Shown in pieces: positions 19,578-27,755 of a DNA stretch of 64,000 bases (position 1 is its first letter; each line of letters opens with the position of its first letter). Source of the stretch: CAVVGB01 sp963747715 (lineage in GTDB: Bacteria; Actinomycetota; Thermoleophilia; Gaiellales; Gaiellaceae). The translations under genes and the position numbers were made by a program. The notes under the pieces were generated by a model. The model did not search any database. It saw nothing but the letters and a program-made list of their open reading frames with translations, and was not told the origin of the DNA. Where the stretch lies: the NCBI GenBank assembly GCA_963747715.1, contig CAVVGB010000003.1, positions 372,001 to 436,000 of the forward strand, given 5' to 3'.

Positions 19578-19945
19578 CAGACCAGGAGCTCTACGAGGAG
19601 GCGAAGCGCGCCGCAGCAGGGGCGTACGCGCCCTACTCGCACTTCAACGTCGGCGCGGCGGTGCTGGCGCGCGACGGCCGCGTCATCACGGGCGTCAACG
19701 TCGAGAACGCCTCGTATCCGCTCGGCATGTGCGCCGAGCGCTGTGCGCTCTCGCGCGCGGTCGCCGAGGGCCTCCGGCCGGGCGACGTCGAGGCGGTCGC
19801 GGTGACCGCGTCGCCCTGCGGCGGCTGCCGGCAGTGGCTGCTCGAGTTCGGCGTCGACCGCCTCGCCTTCATGCACGAGGGCGAGCTGCGCGTGCGCCGC
19901 CCGGACGAGCTCCTGCCCGAGTCGTTCGAGCTCTCCTCGCCATGA
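19574..19945 (+). CDS. cdd: Cytidine deaminase
   Basis: Deaminates cytidine and deoxycytidine for pyrimidine salvage. It has 123 residues from GTG 19574. The first zinc ligand and proton-shuttling glutamate lie in MCAERCAL, and the other two cysteines in SPCGGCRQWLLEF. FNVGAAVLARDG and NVENASYPLG are the expected substrate-side motifs. Length is typical of the homotetrameric type. It overlaps dgkA by 4 bases and era by an ATGA; dgkA-cdd-era is a classic Gram-positive order. Confidence 0.95.
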   Translation: MTDQELYEEAKRAAAGAYAPYSHFNVGAAVLARDGRVITGVNVENASYPLGMCAERCALSRAVAEGLRPGDVEAVAVTASPCGGCRQWLLEFGVDRLAFMHEGELRVRRPDELLPESFELSSP

Positions 19946-20802
19946 AGACCGGGTTCGTGGCCGTCGTCGGGCGGCCGAACGTGGGGAAGTCGACCCTCGT
20001 GAACACCCTCGCCGGCGGCAAGGTGGCGATCGTCTCCGACAAGCCGCAGACGACGCGCCGCCGGATCTCGGCGGTCGTGAACGGCGAGGGCTACCAGCTC
20101 GTGCTCGTCGACCTGCCCGGCTTCCAGCGCCCCCTCGACGCCCTGACCGAGCGCATGCAGCGCACGGTCGACGCGGCGCTCGAGGACGTCGACGGCTTCC
20201 TGTTCGTGCTCGCGGCCGACGAGCGGATCGGCGCGGGCGACCGCTTCATCGCCGAGCGCGTCTACGCGGCCGAGCCGCCCGTCGTCGTCGCCCTCAACAA
20301 GGTCGACCGCGTGAAGCCGGCCGAGATCGCGACGCAGATCGAGGCGGCGGCGGCGCTCGGCGACTTCCACGCGCTCCATCCCGTGTCTGCGCTCCGCGCC
20401 GACGGGACCGAGGCGCTCCTGCGCGACCTCGCCGGGCTCCTGCCCGAGGGACCGGCGCACTTCGGGGAAGGTGACGTCACCGACCTGCCGCTCGAGGCGC
20501 GCATCGCCGAGCTCGTTCGCGAGCAGGCGCTCGCGCGCACGCGCGAGGAGGTGCCGCATTCGATCACCGTCGAGGTGGACGAGATCGAGGACGGGCGCGT
20601 GCGGGCGCTCGTCTACGTCGAGACGGAGTCGCAGAAGGGCATCGTCGTCGGGAAGGGCGGCGCCGTCATCAAGGCGATCGGCTCGGCCGCGCGTCCCGAG
20701 ATCGAGCGCCTGCTCGGCCGGCAGGTGTACCTCGAGCTGCAGGTGAAGGTTCGCCCGAAATGGCGGCGCGACGAGCGCGAGCTCGAGCGACTGGGCATCT
20801 GA
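19942..20802 (+). CDS. era: GTPase Era
   Basis: Essential GTPase that binds the 3' end of 16S rRNA during 30S assembly. It has 286 residues. Motifs: GRPNVGKSTL (G1), DKPQTTRR (G2 region), DLPGFQ (G3) and NKVD (G4). The C-terminal KH RNA-binding domain has QKGIVVGKGGAVIKAIGS. It begins inside cdd and ends two bases before the next gene's start. With YbeY and PhoH in the same operon it forms a ribosome-maturation group. Confidence 0.97.
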   Translation: MKTGFVAVVGRPNVGKSTLVNTLAGGKVAIVSDKPQTTRRRISAVVNGEGYQLVLVDLPGFQRPLDALTERMQRTVDAALEDVDGFLFVLAADERIGAGDRFIAERVYAAEPPVVVALNKVDRVKPAEIATQIEAAAALGDFHALHPVSALRADGTEALLRDLAGLLPEGPAHFGEGDVTDLPLEARIAELVREQALARTREEVPHSITVEVDEIEDGRVRALVYVETESQKGIVVGKGGAVIKAIGSAARPEIERLLGRQVYLELQVKVRPKWRRDERELERLGI

Positions 20803-20804
20803 GC

Positions 20805-22303
20805 GTGGCGCTCGCGGCGAACGAGTTCGAAGCGCGGCTCGCCCGCTTCCTCTACGAGCGCTCCGAGGAGGCGCGCGCCGTCCGGGTCGGGGAGAAGGAG
20901 ACGAGCGAGCAGGCGGCGATCGTCGCGCGCTACGCAGACCTCTTCACGCGCGAGCAGCACGATGCGCTTCGGAGCGAGGAGGAGGCAAACGGCGGCGACG
21001 AGCGACTCTTCCGCCTGCGCGAAGCATGCGAGGGCGGCATCGTCGTCAGCGAGCTCGCCGAGCCGATGGACGCACTCGAGAACGCCATCCTCGCCGCGCG
21101 GGTCGAGTTCGACGGCGAGACGCTGCCTCTGCGGGCTGCGCAGGCCAAGCTCGCCCTGCTCGACGACTACGCCGACCGCGAGGAGCTGGGACGACGGACC
21201 GGCGACGAGTCGGCCAAGCTTCAACGACGAGCGCTACGAGCTGATCCGGGCGGGGGAGCGGGTCGACGCCGAGCTCTCCGGCGAGACCGACCCGATCGCG
21301 CGCACGGAAGCACGCAAGCAGATCGACCTGCGCTCGCTCGCCGGCGCGCTTCGCGCCGCGGCGTCGGCCCAGGACGAGCAGTTCGCCTCGCTCCGCGCAC
21401 GATGGGTCGAGCGCGTTCTCGGGCCCGATGCGGACGACGAGCCGTCCTCCTACCACGTCGCGTACCTGCGGCGCCTCTCGCCGCTCGCCGACCTGTACAC
21501 GAAGGAGCGCTGCGTGCCGGTCTGTCTCGACACGCTCACGGCGCTCGGCTTCGACCTGGCTGCGGACGACCGCATCCACCTCGATCTCGACGACCGGCCC
21601 CAGAAGAACCCGCGCGCGTGCGTGATCGCGTCCGACCCGCCGAGGGTCGTTCATCTCATCACCCGCGCGCAGGGCGGGCTGCACGACTACCAGGGGTTCC
21701 TGCACGAGGCCGGGCACGCGCTCCACTACGCTGGCTGCGACCCGTCGCTTCCGTACACCTTCCGCCGACTGGCGCGCGACCACGCGCTCACCGAGATCTA
21801 CTCCTTCCTCGTCGAGTCCGTGAGCCGAGAGCCGGGCTGGCACGCGGAGTACTTCGGTCTCGCCCGCCGACGAGGCCGAGGACCGCGCGGAGGCCACGCG
21901 CCTCCTCGACGTCCTCCTCTTTCGGCGCTACGCAGCCAAGCTCGAGTACGAGCTCGAGCTCTGGGCCGACCTCGACAACGCATCCGACTACGCGCAGGTG
22001 TACGCGGAGCGCCTGCGCCTCGCGACGCGCTTCCGCTACCGGCCGGATGCCTACCTCGCCGACATGGACGACGGCTTCTACTCGGCGGACTACCTCCGGG
22101 CCTGGATCCGGAGCGCCCAGCTCCGGGCCCACCTCCGCGCCGAGCTCGGCGAGGACTGGTGGCGGACACCCGAGGTCGGCACCTTCCTGCGCGCCCTCTT
22201 CGCGGAGGGGACGCGGCCCTCGAGCGAGGAGATCGCGGCCCGCATCGGCTTCGAGCCGCTCGATACCGGGCCGCTGGTCGAGGAGGCCCTCCCCCTCACC
22301 TGA
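20805..22303 (+). CDS. M3 family metallopeptidase (two frame breaks)
   Basis: Zinc oligopeptidase of the M3 (oligoendopeptidase F-like) family. About 499 residues when the frames are joined. The zinc motif HEAGH is in GFLHEAGHALHYAG, with a downstream glutamate candidate in TEIYSFLVESVS. Frame 1 runs from GTG 20805 to SAK near 21221; the next frame (NDERYELIRAGERVDAELSG) runs to GWHAEYFGLA near 21868; the last (DEAEDRAEATRLLDVLLF) ends at TGA 22301-22303. Both shifts are +1. Two breaks in one gene that is otherwise well conserved point to sequence errors. No signal peptide is seen, so it probably acts inside the cell. Confidence 0.78.
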
Positions 22304-22348
22304 GGGATGCCCGGCGGGACGTCGCTCCCTACTGGTCAGAGAGCGGCT

Positions 22349-22795
22349 ATGCCTCACAAGGAGCCCAAGCCCAAGCGCCCTGCGGCCAAGCGGCGCCGGC
22401 GCAGCCCGACCCGGCCGAATGTCTTCGTGACGATCATCGGCTCGTCCACGGCTGCTCCGACCCCGGCTGCAGAGCCCGTTCCCGCCCCGACGGAGGAGGT
22501 GAGTGGGTTCGAAGCCCCGCTCGTCTCGCCGGAATGGCTGGAGCGAAGGAGCAAGCGCCTCGACGCGTTCGAGCAGGAATTGCGCAAACGCGCGCTCGAT
22601 CTGGACGTCCGCGAGGCGGAACTGGAGGAACGCGAGGCCCGCTTCGAGGCCGATGTGTTCCTCCGTGAGGACGCGCTCGAGCTTCGCGAGCGCGTCGTCG
22701 CAGAACAGGAAAATCGGCTCGGTAGTCGAGAGACCGATCTCAGCTCCTACGTCGCCCGTGTACAGGGCGGCTTTCTCCGCGCCGACGCCGGTTAG
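22349..22795 (+). CDS. Hypothetical coiled-coil protein
   Basis: 148 residues from ATG 22349 with a basic N-terminus (PHKEPKPKRPAAKRRRR), a proline/alanine-rich linker, and a long charged heptad-like helix (about residues 60-130) rich in Glu, Arg and Leu, such as ELEEREARFEADVFL. No transmembrane segment or known domain. It is not recognisable as a named family. Codon use and GC are like the neighbours. It lies between the M3 peptidase and deoC on the same strand and may be cotranscribed. Confidence 0.6.
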   Translation: MPHKEPKPKRPAAKRRRRSPTRPNVFVTIIGSSTAAPTPAAEPVPAPTEEVSGFEAPLVSPEWLERRSKRLDAFEQELRKRALDLDVREAELEEREARFEADVFLREDALELRERVVAEQENRLGSRETDLSSYVARVQGGFLRADAG

Positions 22796-22823
22796 CGCGT
22801 CGCACGCGGGCTAGACTGGGCCC

Positions 22824-23762
22824 GTGGCGCAAACGCCCGTACTCCCGCGCGGTTTCGAGCTCCCGCTCGAGCCGCGCTTGCCACGGATCGGATCCGTCGA
22901 CCAGGTCGCGGTGGAGGAGCGGGCCGCCGCGCTCGCGCGCCGGTCGATCAAGCGCGAGTCGAAGCTCTTCGCCCTCGACCTCGCCGTCCGGATGATGGAC
23001 CTGACGACGCTCGAAGGCGCGGACACGCCCGGCAAGGTCGCCGCGCTCGCTTCGAAGGCGATGCGCCCCGACCCGAGCGACCTCACCGTCCCGCCCGTGG
23101 CGGCCGTGTGCGTGTATCCAAATCTCGTTCCCCATGCGCTCGAGCGCGTGAAAGGAAGCGGAGTCAAGGTCGCTTCGGTCGCGACGGCGTTCCCGTCGGG
23201 CCAGTCGCCGATCGAGATCAAGGTGGCCGAGACGCAGCTCGTGGCGGAGATGGGTGCGGACGAGATCGACATGGTCATCGACCGCGGCGCGTTTCTCGCC
23301 GGGAACTACGCGAAGGTCTACGACGAGGTCCGCCGTGTGAAGGAGGCCTCCGGCGACGCCCACCTCAAGGTCATCCTCGAGACGGGGGAGCTCGGCACGT
23401 ACGACAACGTCCGCCGGGCGAGCCTGCTCGCGATTGCGGGCGGCGCCGACTTCATCAAGACCTCGACGGGGAAGATCCAGCCCGCCGCGACGCTTCCCGT
23501 GACGCTCGTGATGCTCGAGGCGATCCGCGACGTGCACGAGGAGACGGGACGCAAGATCGGCATGAAGCCGGCGGGCGGCATCCGCCACGCCAAGCAGGCC
23601 GTTCAGTACCTCGTGCTCCTGCACGAGACGCTCGGCCCGGAGTGGCTGACGCCGGATCTCTTCCGCTTCGGCGCGTCGTCGCTTCTGAACGACGTGCTCA
23701 TGCAGGTCCGGAAGGAAAAGTCGGGGCGCTACCAGAGCCCCGACTACTTCACGATCGACTGA
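22824..23762 (+). CDS. deoC: Deoxyribose-phosphate aldolase (intact active site)
   Basis: Cleaves 2-deoxyribose-5-phosphate to glyceraldehyde-3-phosphate and acetaldehyde. 312 residues from GTG 22824. The catalytic set is present: Asp149 in EIDMVIDRGAF, the Schiff-base Lys212 in DFIKTSTGK, and Lys248 in GMKPAGGIR. Longer than the short bacterial type. It is followed, after two minus-strand genes, by an aldehyde dehydrogenase that could use the acetaldehyde. A second, degraded DeoC homolog lies at 27.1 kb. Confidence 0.94.
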   Translation: MAQTPVLPRGFELPLEPRLPRIGSVDQVAVEERAAALARRSIKRESKLFALDLAVRMMDLTTLEGADTPGKVAALASKAMRPDPSDLTVPPVAAVCVYPNLVPHALERVKGSGVKVASVATAFPSGQSPIEIKVAETQLVAEMGADEIDMVIDRGAFLAGNYAKVYDEVRRVKEASGDAHLKVILETGELGTYDNVRRASLLAIAGGADFIKTSTGKIQPAATLPVTLVMLEAIRDVHEETGRKIGMKPAGGIRHAKQAVQYLVLLHETLGPEWLTPDLFRFGASSLLNDVLMQVRKEKSGRYQSPDYFTID

Positions 23763-23764
23763 CG

Positions 23765-24205
23765 CTATTCCAACGGACGACGTTCGTCCGGCAGCGCGTC
23801 GCGCGCGGCGACGAGGCGCGCCTTCGCGCGGTCGTGGTCGGCGGCGGAGAAGCTTTCCGGTTTCTCGAGGCCGTCCGCGAGCACGGCGGCGAGCGCGCTC
23901 GTCGCGAGCGCAAACTCCTCCCATTCGGCGTCCGCGTCGAAGTGCACCGACCAGGCCCGCGCCTCGCGCGCGATGCGCCGCGCCTCGGCGATCTGGGCCG
24001 TGGATCCGGGCGTCGCGCGGCCGTCGAGCGTCTCGAGCTCGTTGTGGATCGCGATGATCGTGTCCTTGTCGAACTCGGAGGCGTAGTCGGAGCCGGGAGC
24101 GGGCGGCGGGACGGGCGTCGTCGCGGCCTTGAAGAACACGGTGAGCGCCAGGGTCGGGACGAGCAGGCTGACGGCCAGTCCGAGAAAGAGAAGCGGTCGG
24201 GTCAC
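23765..24205 (-). CDS. Hypothetical membrane-anchored protein
   Basis: 146 residues. The N-terminus has a hydrophobic segment (LLFLGLAVSLLVPTLALTVF), so a single membrane anchor or signal sequence, followed by a proline-rich linker and an alpha-helical, alanine- and glutamate-rich domain outside the cytoplasm. No known family recognised. Its start overlaps the stop of the upstream minus-strand gene (24202-24702), so the two form a small operon. It converges on deoC with a 2-base gap. Confidence 0.65.
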   Translation of the reverse strand: MTRPLLFLGLAVSLLVPTLALTVFFKAATTPVPPPAPGSDYASEFDKDTIIAIHNELETLDGRATPGSTAQIAEARRIAREARAWSVHFDADAEWEEFALATSALAAVLADGLEKPESFSAADHDRAKARLVAARDALPDERRPLE

Positions 24206-24702
24206 GGGCGCGACTCGAAGCCCGACCAGACGTCGTCGCGCTCCGTGCGCGCGTCCGTCAGAACCGTGGCGAGCTCGGCGACGGGCTCAGCTCCCCAGGC
24301 GAGTGGACGGCGGGGTGGGGCCCAGACGGCGCGCCAGTTGAAATACGTGGCGCGCGGCGTCCAGAAGAACGCTCCCAGGAAGCCCCACCAGCCGGCGAGG
24401 CCCGTGTAGGCGAGGCTCGCGGCGACGTGCTTTCGGGCACAGCTCTCGCACCAGTAGCCGCTGAGGCGACGCTCACGGATGAGCCAGACGAACGACGCGA
24501 CGCGGCTCGTCGCGCGGAAGACGAGCGGGCGCTCGGTGCTGCCGCATTTCCCGCACGGGACCGTGCCGGCGGGGAAGCCGACGAGGGCGCCTCCTCGAAC
24601 GGCGGCGAGCTCCTGCGCGCCGCAGGCGGGACAGCCGGCCGGCGCGCGGTCCCCGGTCCAGCCGCACCCCAGGCAGAACGACTCCTCGTGGGGCTTGGCC
24701 AT
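24202..24702 (-). CDS. Hypothetical zinc-ribbon protein with a membrane segment
   Basis: 166 residues. Three CxxC-type pairs are visible: CLGCGWTG with CPACGAQ, then CGKCGSTERP with CESCARKH, suggesting two zinc ribbons. After these come a hydrophobic stretch (LAGWWGFLGAFFW) and a short cytoplasmic or external tail. No function can be assigned. It forms an operon with the next minus-strand gene and is divergent from the ALDH gene; 24703-24765 is the shared promoter region. Confidence 0.65.
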   Translation of the reverse strand: MAKPHEESFCLGCGWTGDRAPAGCPACGAQELAAVRGGALVGFPAGTVPCGKCGSTERPLVFRATSRVASFVWLIRERRLSGYWCESCARKHVAASLAYTGLAGWWGFLGAFFWTPRATYFNWRAVWAPPRRPLAWGAEPVAELATVLTDARTERDDVWSGFESRP

Positions 24703-24765
24703 CGCCGTCTAGATCGGATCTGCGCGGAGAGGCCTTGAGTGGCCCTCTCGTTACGATAGGAAGCG

Positions 24766-26244
24766 GTGAGCGACGTCGAAAAACGGCAAGATCGCGCGCC
24801 CGTCCCGTCCGCGTTCGAGTACGCGGCGGCGCCGGAGTCGCGCGAGATCGTCCGGCTCGAGGAGCGCTACGGGCTCTTCATCGGGGGCGAGTTCGTCGAG
24901 CCGCGCTCCGGCGAGTTCCAGCCGAGTGTCGATCCCGCCCGCGAAGAGCCGCTGGCAGAGGTGGCGTACGCGGGCGCCGAGGACGTCGGCCTGGCGGTGC
25001 GGGCGGCACGCGATGCGTTCGAGAACGGCTGGTCCGACCTGCCGGCCGCCGAGCGCGCGAAGTACCTGTACCGGATCGCGCGCGTCCTGCAGGAACGCTC
25101 GCGCGAGTTCGCCGTCCTCGAGTCGCTCGACGGCGGCAAGCCGATTCGTGAGTCGCGCGACGTCGACCTGCCACTCGCCGCGGCGCATTTCTTCTACTAC
25201 GCGGGCTGGGCGGACAAGCTCGAGTACGCCTTCCCGAACCGCGCGCCGCGGCCGCTCGGCGTAGCGGGCCAGGTCATCCCGTGGAACTTCCCGCTCCTCA
25301 TGCTTGCGTGGAAAGTCGCGCCCGCCCTCGCAGCGGGCAACACCGTGGTGCTCAAGCCGGCGGAGACGACGCCTCTCACCGCGCTTCTCTTCTGCGACGT
25401 GCTCCGACAGGCAGAGGTGCCTGCGGGCGTCGTGAACATCGTCACGGGCGACGGCCGCGCCGGCGCCGAGATCGTCAAGCATCCGGATGTCGACAAGGTC
25501 GCCTTCACCGGCTCGACGGAAGTGGGCAAGGAGATCCAGCGCGCGGTTGCCGGGGCCGGCAAGAAGCTGACGCTCGAGCTCGGCGGCAAGGCGGCGAACG
25601 TCATCTTCGACGACGCGCCGCTCGACCAGGCAATCGAGGGGATCATCAACGGGATCTACTTCAACCAGGGTCACGTCTGCTGCGCGGGATCCCGCCTGCT
25701 CGTGCAGGAGTCGATCTACGAACCGGTCATCTCGAAACTGAAGCGCCGTATGGGAACGCTGCGCGTCGGCGACCCGCTCGACAAGAACACTGACGTGGGC
25801 GCGATCAATTCGCAGCAGCAGCTCGAGAAGATCAAGGAGCTCGTGGCGGCCGGCGAGGCAGAGGGCGCCGAGATCTACCAGCCGCCTTGTCGCTTGCCGG
25901 AGCGCGGGTGGTTCTTCGCGCCGACCGTCTTCACGAACGTGGCCCAGAGCTACCGGATCGCGCAGGAGGAGATCTTCGGTCCCGTTCTCTCCGTGCTCAC
26001 GTTCCGGACGCCGGACGAGGCGATCGAGAAGGCGAACAACACGCCCTACGGCTTGTCGGCGGGCGTGTGGACGGAGAAGGGCTCGCGCATCCTCTCGATG
26101 GCCCAGCGCCTGCGCGCCGGCGTGATCTGGGCGAACACCTACAACCGCTTCGACCCGTCCTCGCCCTTCGGCGGCTACAGGGAGTCGGGCTTCGGCCGCG
26201 AAGGCGGTCTGCACGGCCTCGAGCCCTACCTCAAGTTCGAATGA
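24766..26244 (+). CDS. Aldehyde dehydrogenase (intact)
   Basis: NAD(P)-dependent aldehyde dehydrogenase of the classic superfamily; 492 residues from GTG. All key residues are present: the oxyanion Asn in PWNFPLLML, the cofactor Lys in VVLKPAETTP, FTGSTEVGK, the general base Glu in LELGGK, and the catalytic Cys in GHVCCAGSR. The exact substrate is not known. Because it lies beside deoC genes, acetaldehyde from deoxyribose breakdown is a reasonable guess. The stop overlaps the start of a half-length paralog (ATGA). Confidence 0.92.
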   Translation: MSDVEKRQDRAPVPSAFEYAAAPESREIVRLEERYGLFIGGEFVEPRSGEFQPSVDPAREEPLAEVAYAGAEDVGLAVRAARDAFENGWSDLPAAERAKYLYRIARVLQERSREFAVLESLDGGKPIRESRDVDLPLAAAHFFYYAGWADKLEYAFPNRAPRPLGVAGQVIPWNFPLLMLAWKVAPALAAGNTVVLKPAETTPLTALLFCDVLRQAEVPAGVVNIVTGDGRAGAEIVKHPDVDKVAFTGSTEVGKEIQRAVAGAGKKLTLELGGKAANVIFDDAPLDQAIEGIINGIYFNQGHVCCAGSRLLVQESIYEPVISKLKRRMGTLRVGDPLDKNTDVGAINSQQQLEKIKELVAAGEAEGAEIYQPPCRLPERGWFFAPTVFTNVAQSYRIAQEEIFGPVLSVLTFRTPDEAIEKANNTPYGLSAGVWTEKGSRILSMAQRLRAGVIWANTYNRFDPSSPFGGYRESGFGREGGLHGLEPYLKFE

Positions 26245-27035
26245 GCCGCCTGCCGGTCAAGAAGACGTACAAGCTCTATGTCGGAGGGGCGTTCCCGCGC
26301 TCCGAGTCGGGACGCTCGTACGAAGCCGAGGGCGCGAACGTCGCGCTCGCGTCCAGGAAGGACGTGCGCGACGCGGTACGCGCGGCCCGCGAGGCGTTCC
26401 CGAAGTGGGCGGCGATGACCGCGTACAACCGCGGCCAGGTCCTCTACCGCGTGGCCGAGATCATGGAGGGGCGGCGTGCGCAGTTCACCGAGCTGACCGG
26501 CAGCGCGCAGGAGGTCGACGCGGCTATCGACTCGTGGGTCTGGTACGCCGGCTGGGCCGACAAGCTCTCGCAGGTTCTGGGGTCGTCGAACCCCGTTGCC
26601 GGGCCCTACTTCAACTTCACGATTCCCGAGCCGATGGGCGTGGCGGGAGTCGTGGCCCCCGAGGAGCCGGGCCTCGAAGGGCTCGTCCTCAGGCTCGCGC
26701 CGGCGATCGTCGGCGGCAATGCAGCCGTCGTGGTCGCGTCGGAGCGGCGGCCGTTGGCCGCGATCACGCTCGCCGAGGTGCTGGCCACGTCCGACGTCCC
26801 GGGCGGCGTCGTCAACATCCTCACGGGCCGCAAGACCGAGCTTGTGTCGGTGCTCGCGGGGCACATGGATGTCAACGCGCTCGACCTCGCCGGCGTCGAC
26901 GGGGACCGCACAGAGCTCGAACGTCTGGCGGCCGAGAACGTCAAGCGCGTCGTGCGAAACGGCGACGGGCAGTCGCCCTGGCACGCGGCCGCGTTCCTCG
27001 AGCTGAAGACGGTCTGGCACCCGATCGGCGTCTAG
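26241..27035 (+). CDS. Half-length aldehyde dehydrogenase paralog, probably non-catalytic
   Basis: 264 residues, about half of an ALDH. It aligns with the N-terminal part of the family (TYKLYVGGAFPRSESGRSY, then WYAGWADKLSQVLG, like FYYAGWADKLEYAF in the gene before it). It stops before the LELGGK and catalytic Cys region. Conserved positions are lost even in the part that remains: PWNFP is replaced by APEEPG, and the KPAE lysine region reads VASERRP. The frame is open and clean with normal codon use, so it is not a simple decayed gene. A regulatory or scaffolding partner of the intact ALDH is a possibility, unproven. Confidence 0.85.
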   Translation: MSRLPVKKTYKLYVGGAFPRSESGRSYEAEGANVALASRKDVRDAVRAAREAFPKWAAMTAYNRGQVLYRVAEIMEGRRAQFTELTGSAQEVDAAIDSWVWYAGWADKLSQVLGSSNPVAGPYFNFTIPEPMGVAGVVAPEEPGLEGLVLRLAPAIVGGNAAVVVASERRPLAAITLAEVLATSDVPGGVVNILTGRKTELVSVLAGHMDVNALDLAGVDGDRTELERLAAENVKRVVRNGDGQSPWHAAAFLELKTVWHPIGV

Positions 27036-27059
27036 GGTCTTACACTCTTCGAGTCGCCC

Positions 27060-27755
27060 ATGGCGCTTCGCCTCGAAGACCTCGCCAAGACCCTCGACCA
27101 TGCGCTCCTCGAACCCGAGGCGACGCCCGCCGACGTCGAGCGCGTGTGCGCGGAAGCGCGCGAGCATCACCTCGCCTCCGTTTGTGTGCTCCCGCAGTTC
27201 GTCGCCGAGGCAGTCGAGCACCTGCGCGGCTGCGACGTGAAGGTTTGTGCGGTGATCGGCTGCCCGCTCGGAGACGAGCCCTCTAGAGCGAAGATCGCCG
27301 TGGCCGAGCGTTGCGCGGCGGATGGCGCCGGGGAAGTCGAAGTCGTCGTCAACGTCGGGGCGATGGTGGCCGGCGAGTTCCTCGACGTACGCGACGAGCT
27401 CGCCGCGCTCGTTCACTCCGTGCGCATGACGAGCGTGAACTCCGGCAAGGGTCAAGTGCTCGTGAAGATCGCGCTCGAGACGTCCCACCTCGACGAGAAG
27501 CGCATCCGCCTCGCCGGCCGGATCATCGCTTCCGCCGGAGCCGACTTCGCCGCCAACTCAACCGGGCGCGACGGCGCCGCGCCTCGCGCTGACGTCGAGC
27601 TACTCCGCGAATGCCTGCCTGAAGCCGTGGCGGTCAAGGCGTCGGGTCGTATCGAGACGCTCGCCGACGTGCAGTCGATGGTCGACGCCGGCGCTACACG
27701 CGTCGGCACGGCCCGGGCGGCGGCCATCATGAACGAGGCCCGTGAGCCGGTTTAG
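27060..27755 (+). CDS. DeoC-like TIM-barrel protein lacking the Schiff-base lysine
   Basis: 231 residues, the length of short bacterial DeoC. Family features are present (LAKTLDHALLEPEAT, SVCVLPQFV, AVIGCPLG, VNVGAM). The Schiff-base motif, normally F-V-K-T-S-T-G, reads F-A-A-N-S-T-G at residues 163-169, so the catalytic lysine is alanine (165). The catalytic Asp position reads Glu94 in GEVEVVVN. The second lysine is kept (Lys193 in VKASGR). It is therefore unlikely to be a normal aldolase. TACACT lies 13 bases before the ATG and may be a -10 box. The 3' end overlaps the next gene by 14 bases. Confidence 0.88.
   Translation: MALRLEDLAKTLDHALLEPEATPADVERVCAEAREHHLASVCVLPQFVAEAVEHLRGCDVKVCAVIGCPLGDEPSRAKIAVAERCAADGAGEVEVVVNVGAMVAGEFLDVRDELAALVHSVRMTSVNSGKGQVLVKIALETSHLDEKRIRLAGRIIASAGADFAANSTGRDGAAPRADVELLRECLPEAVAVKASGRIETLADVQSMVDAGATRVGTARAAAIMNEAREPV

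Noticed and set aside
14306..21868. Programmed +1 frameshifting as the cause of the frame breaks
   Set aside because: No common slippery codon, internal stop or stimulatory structure at the sites, and genes such as dnaJ or ybeY do not use it in other bacteria. Kept only as a remote alternative in the findings.
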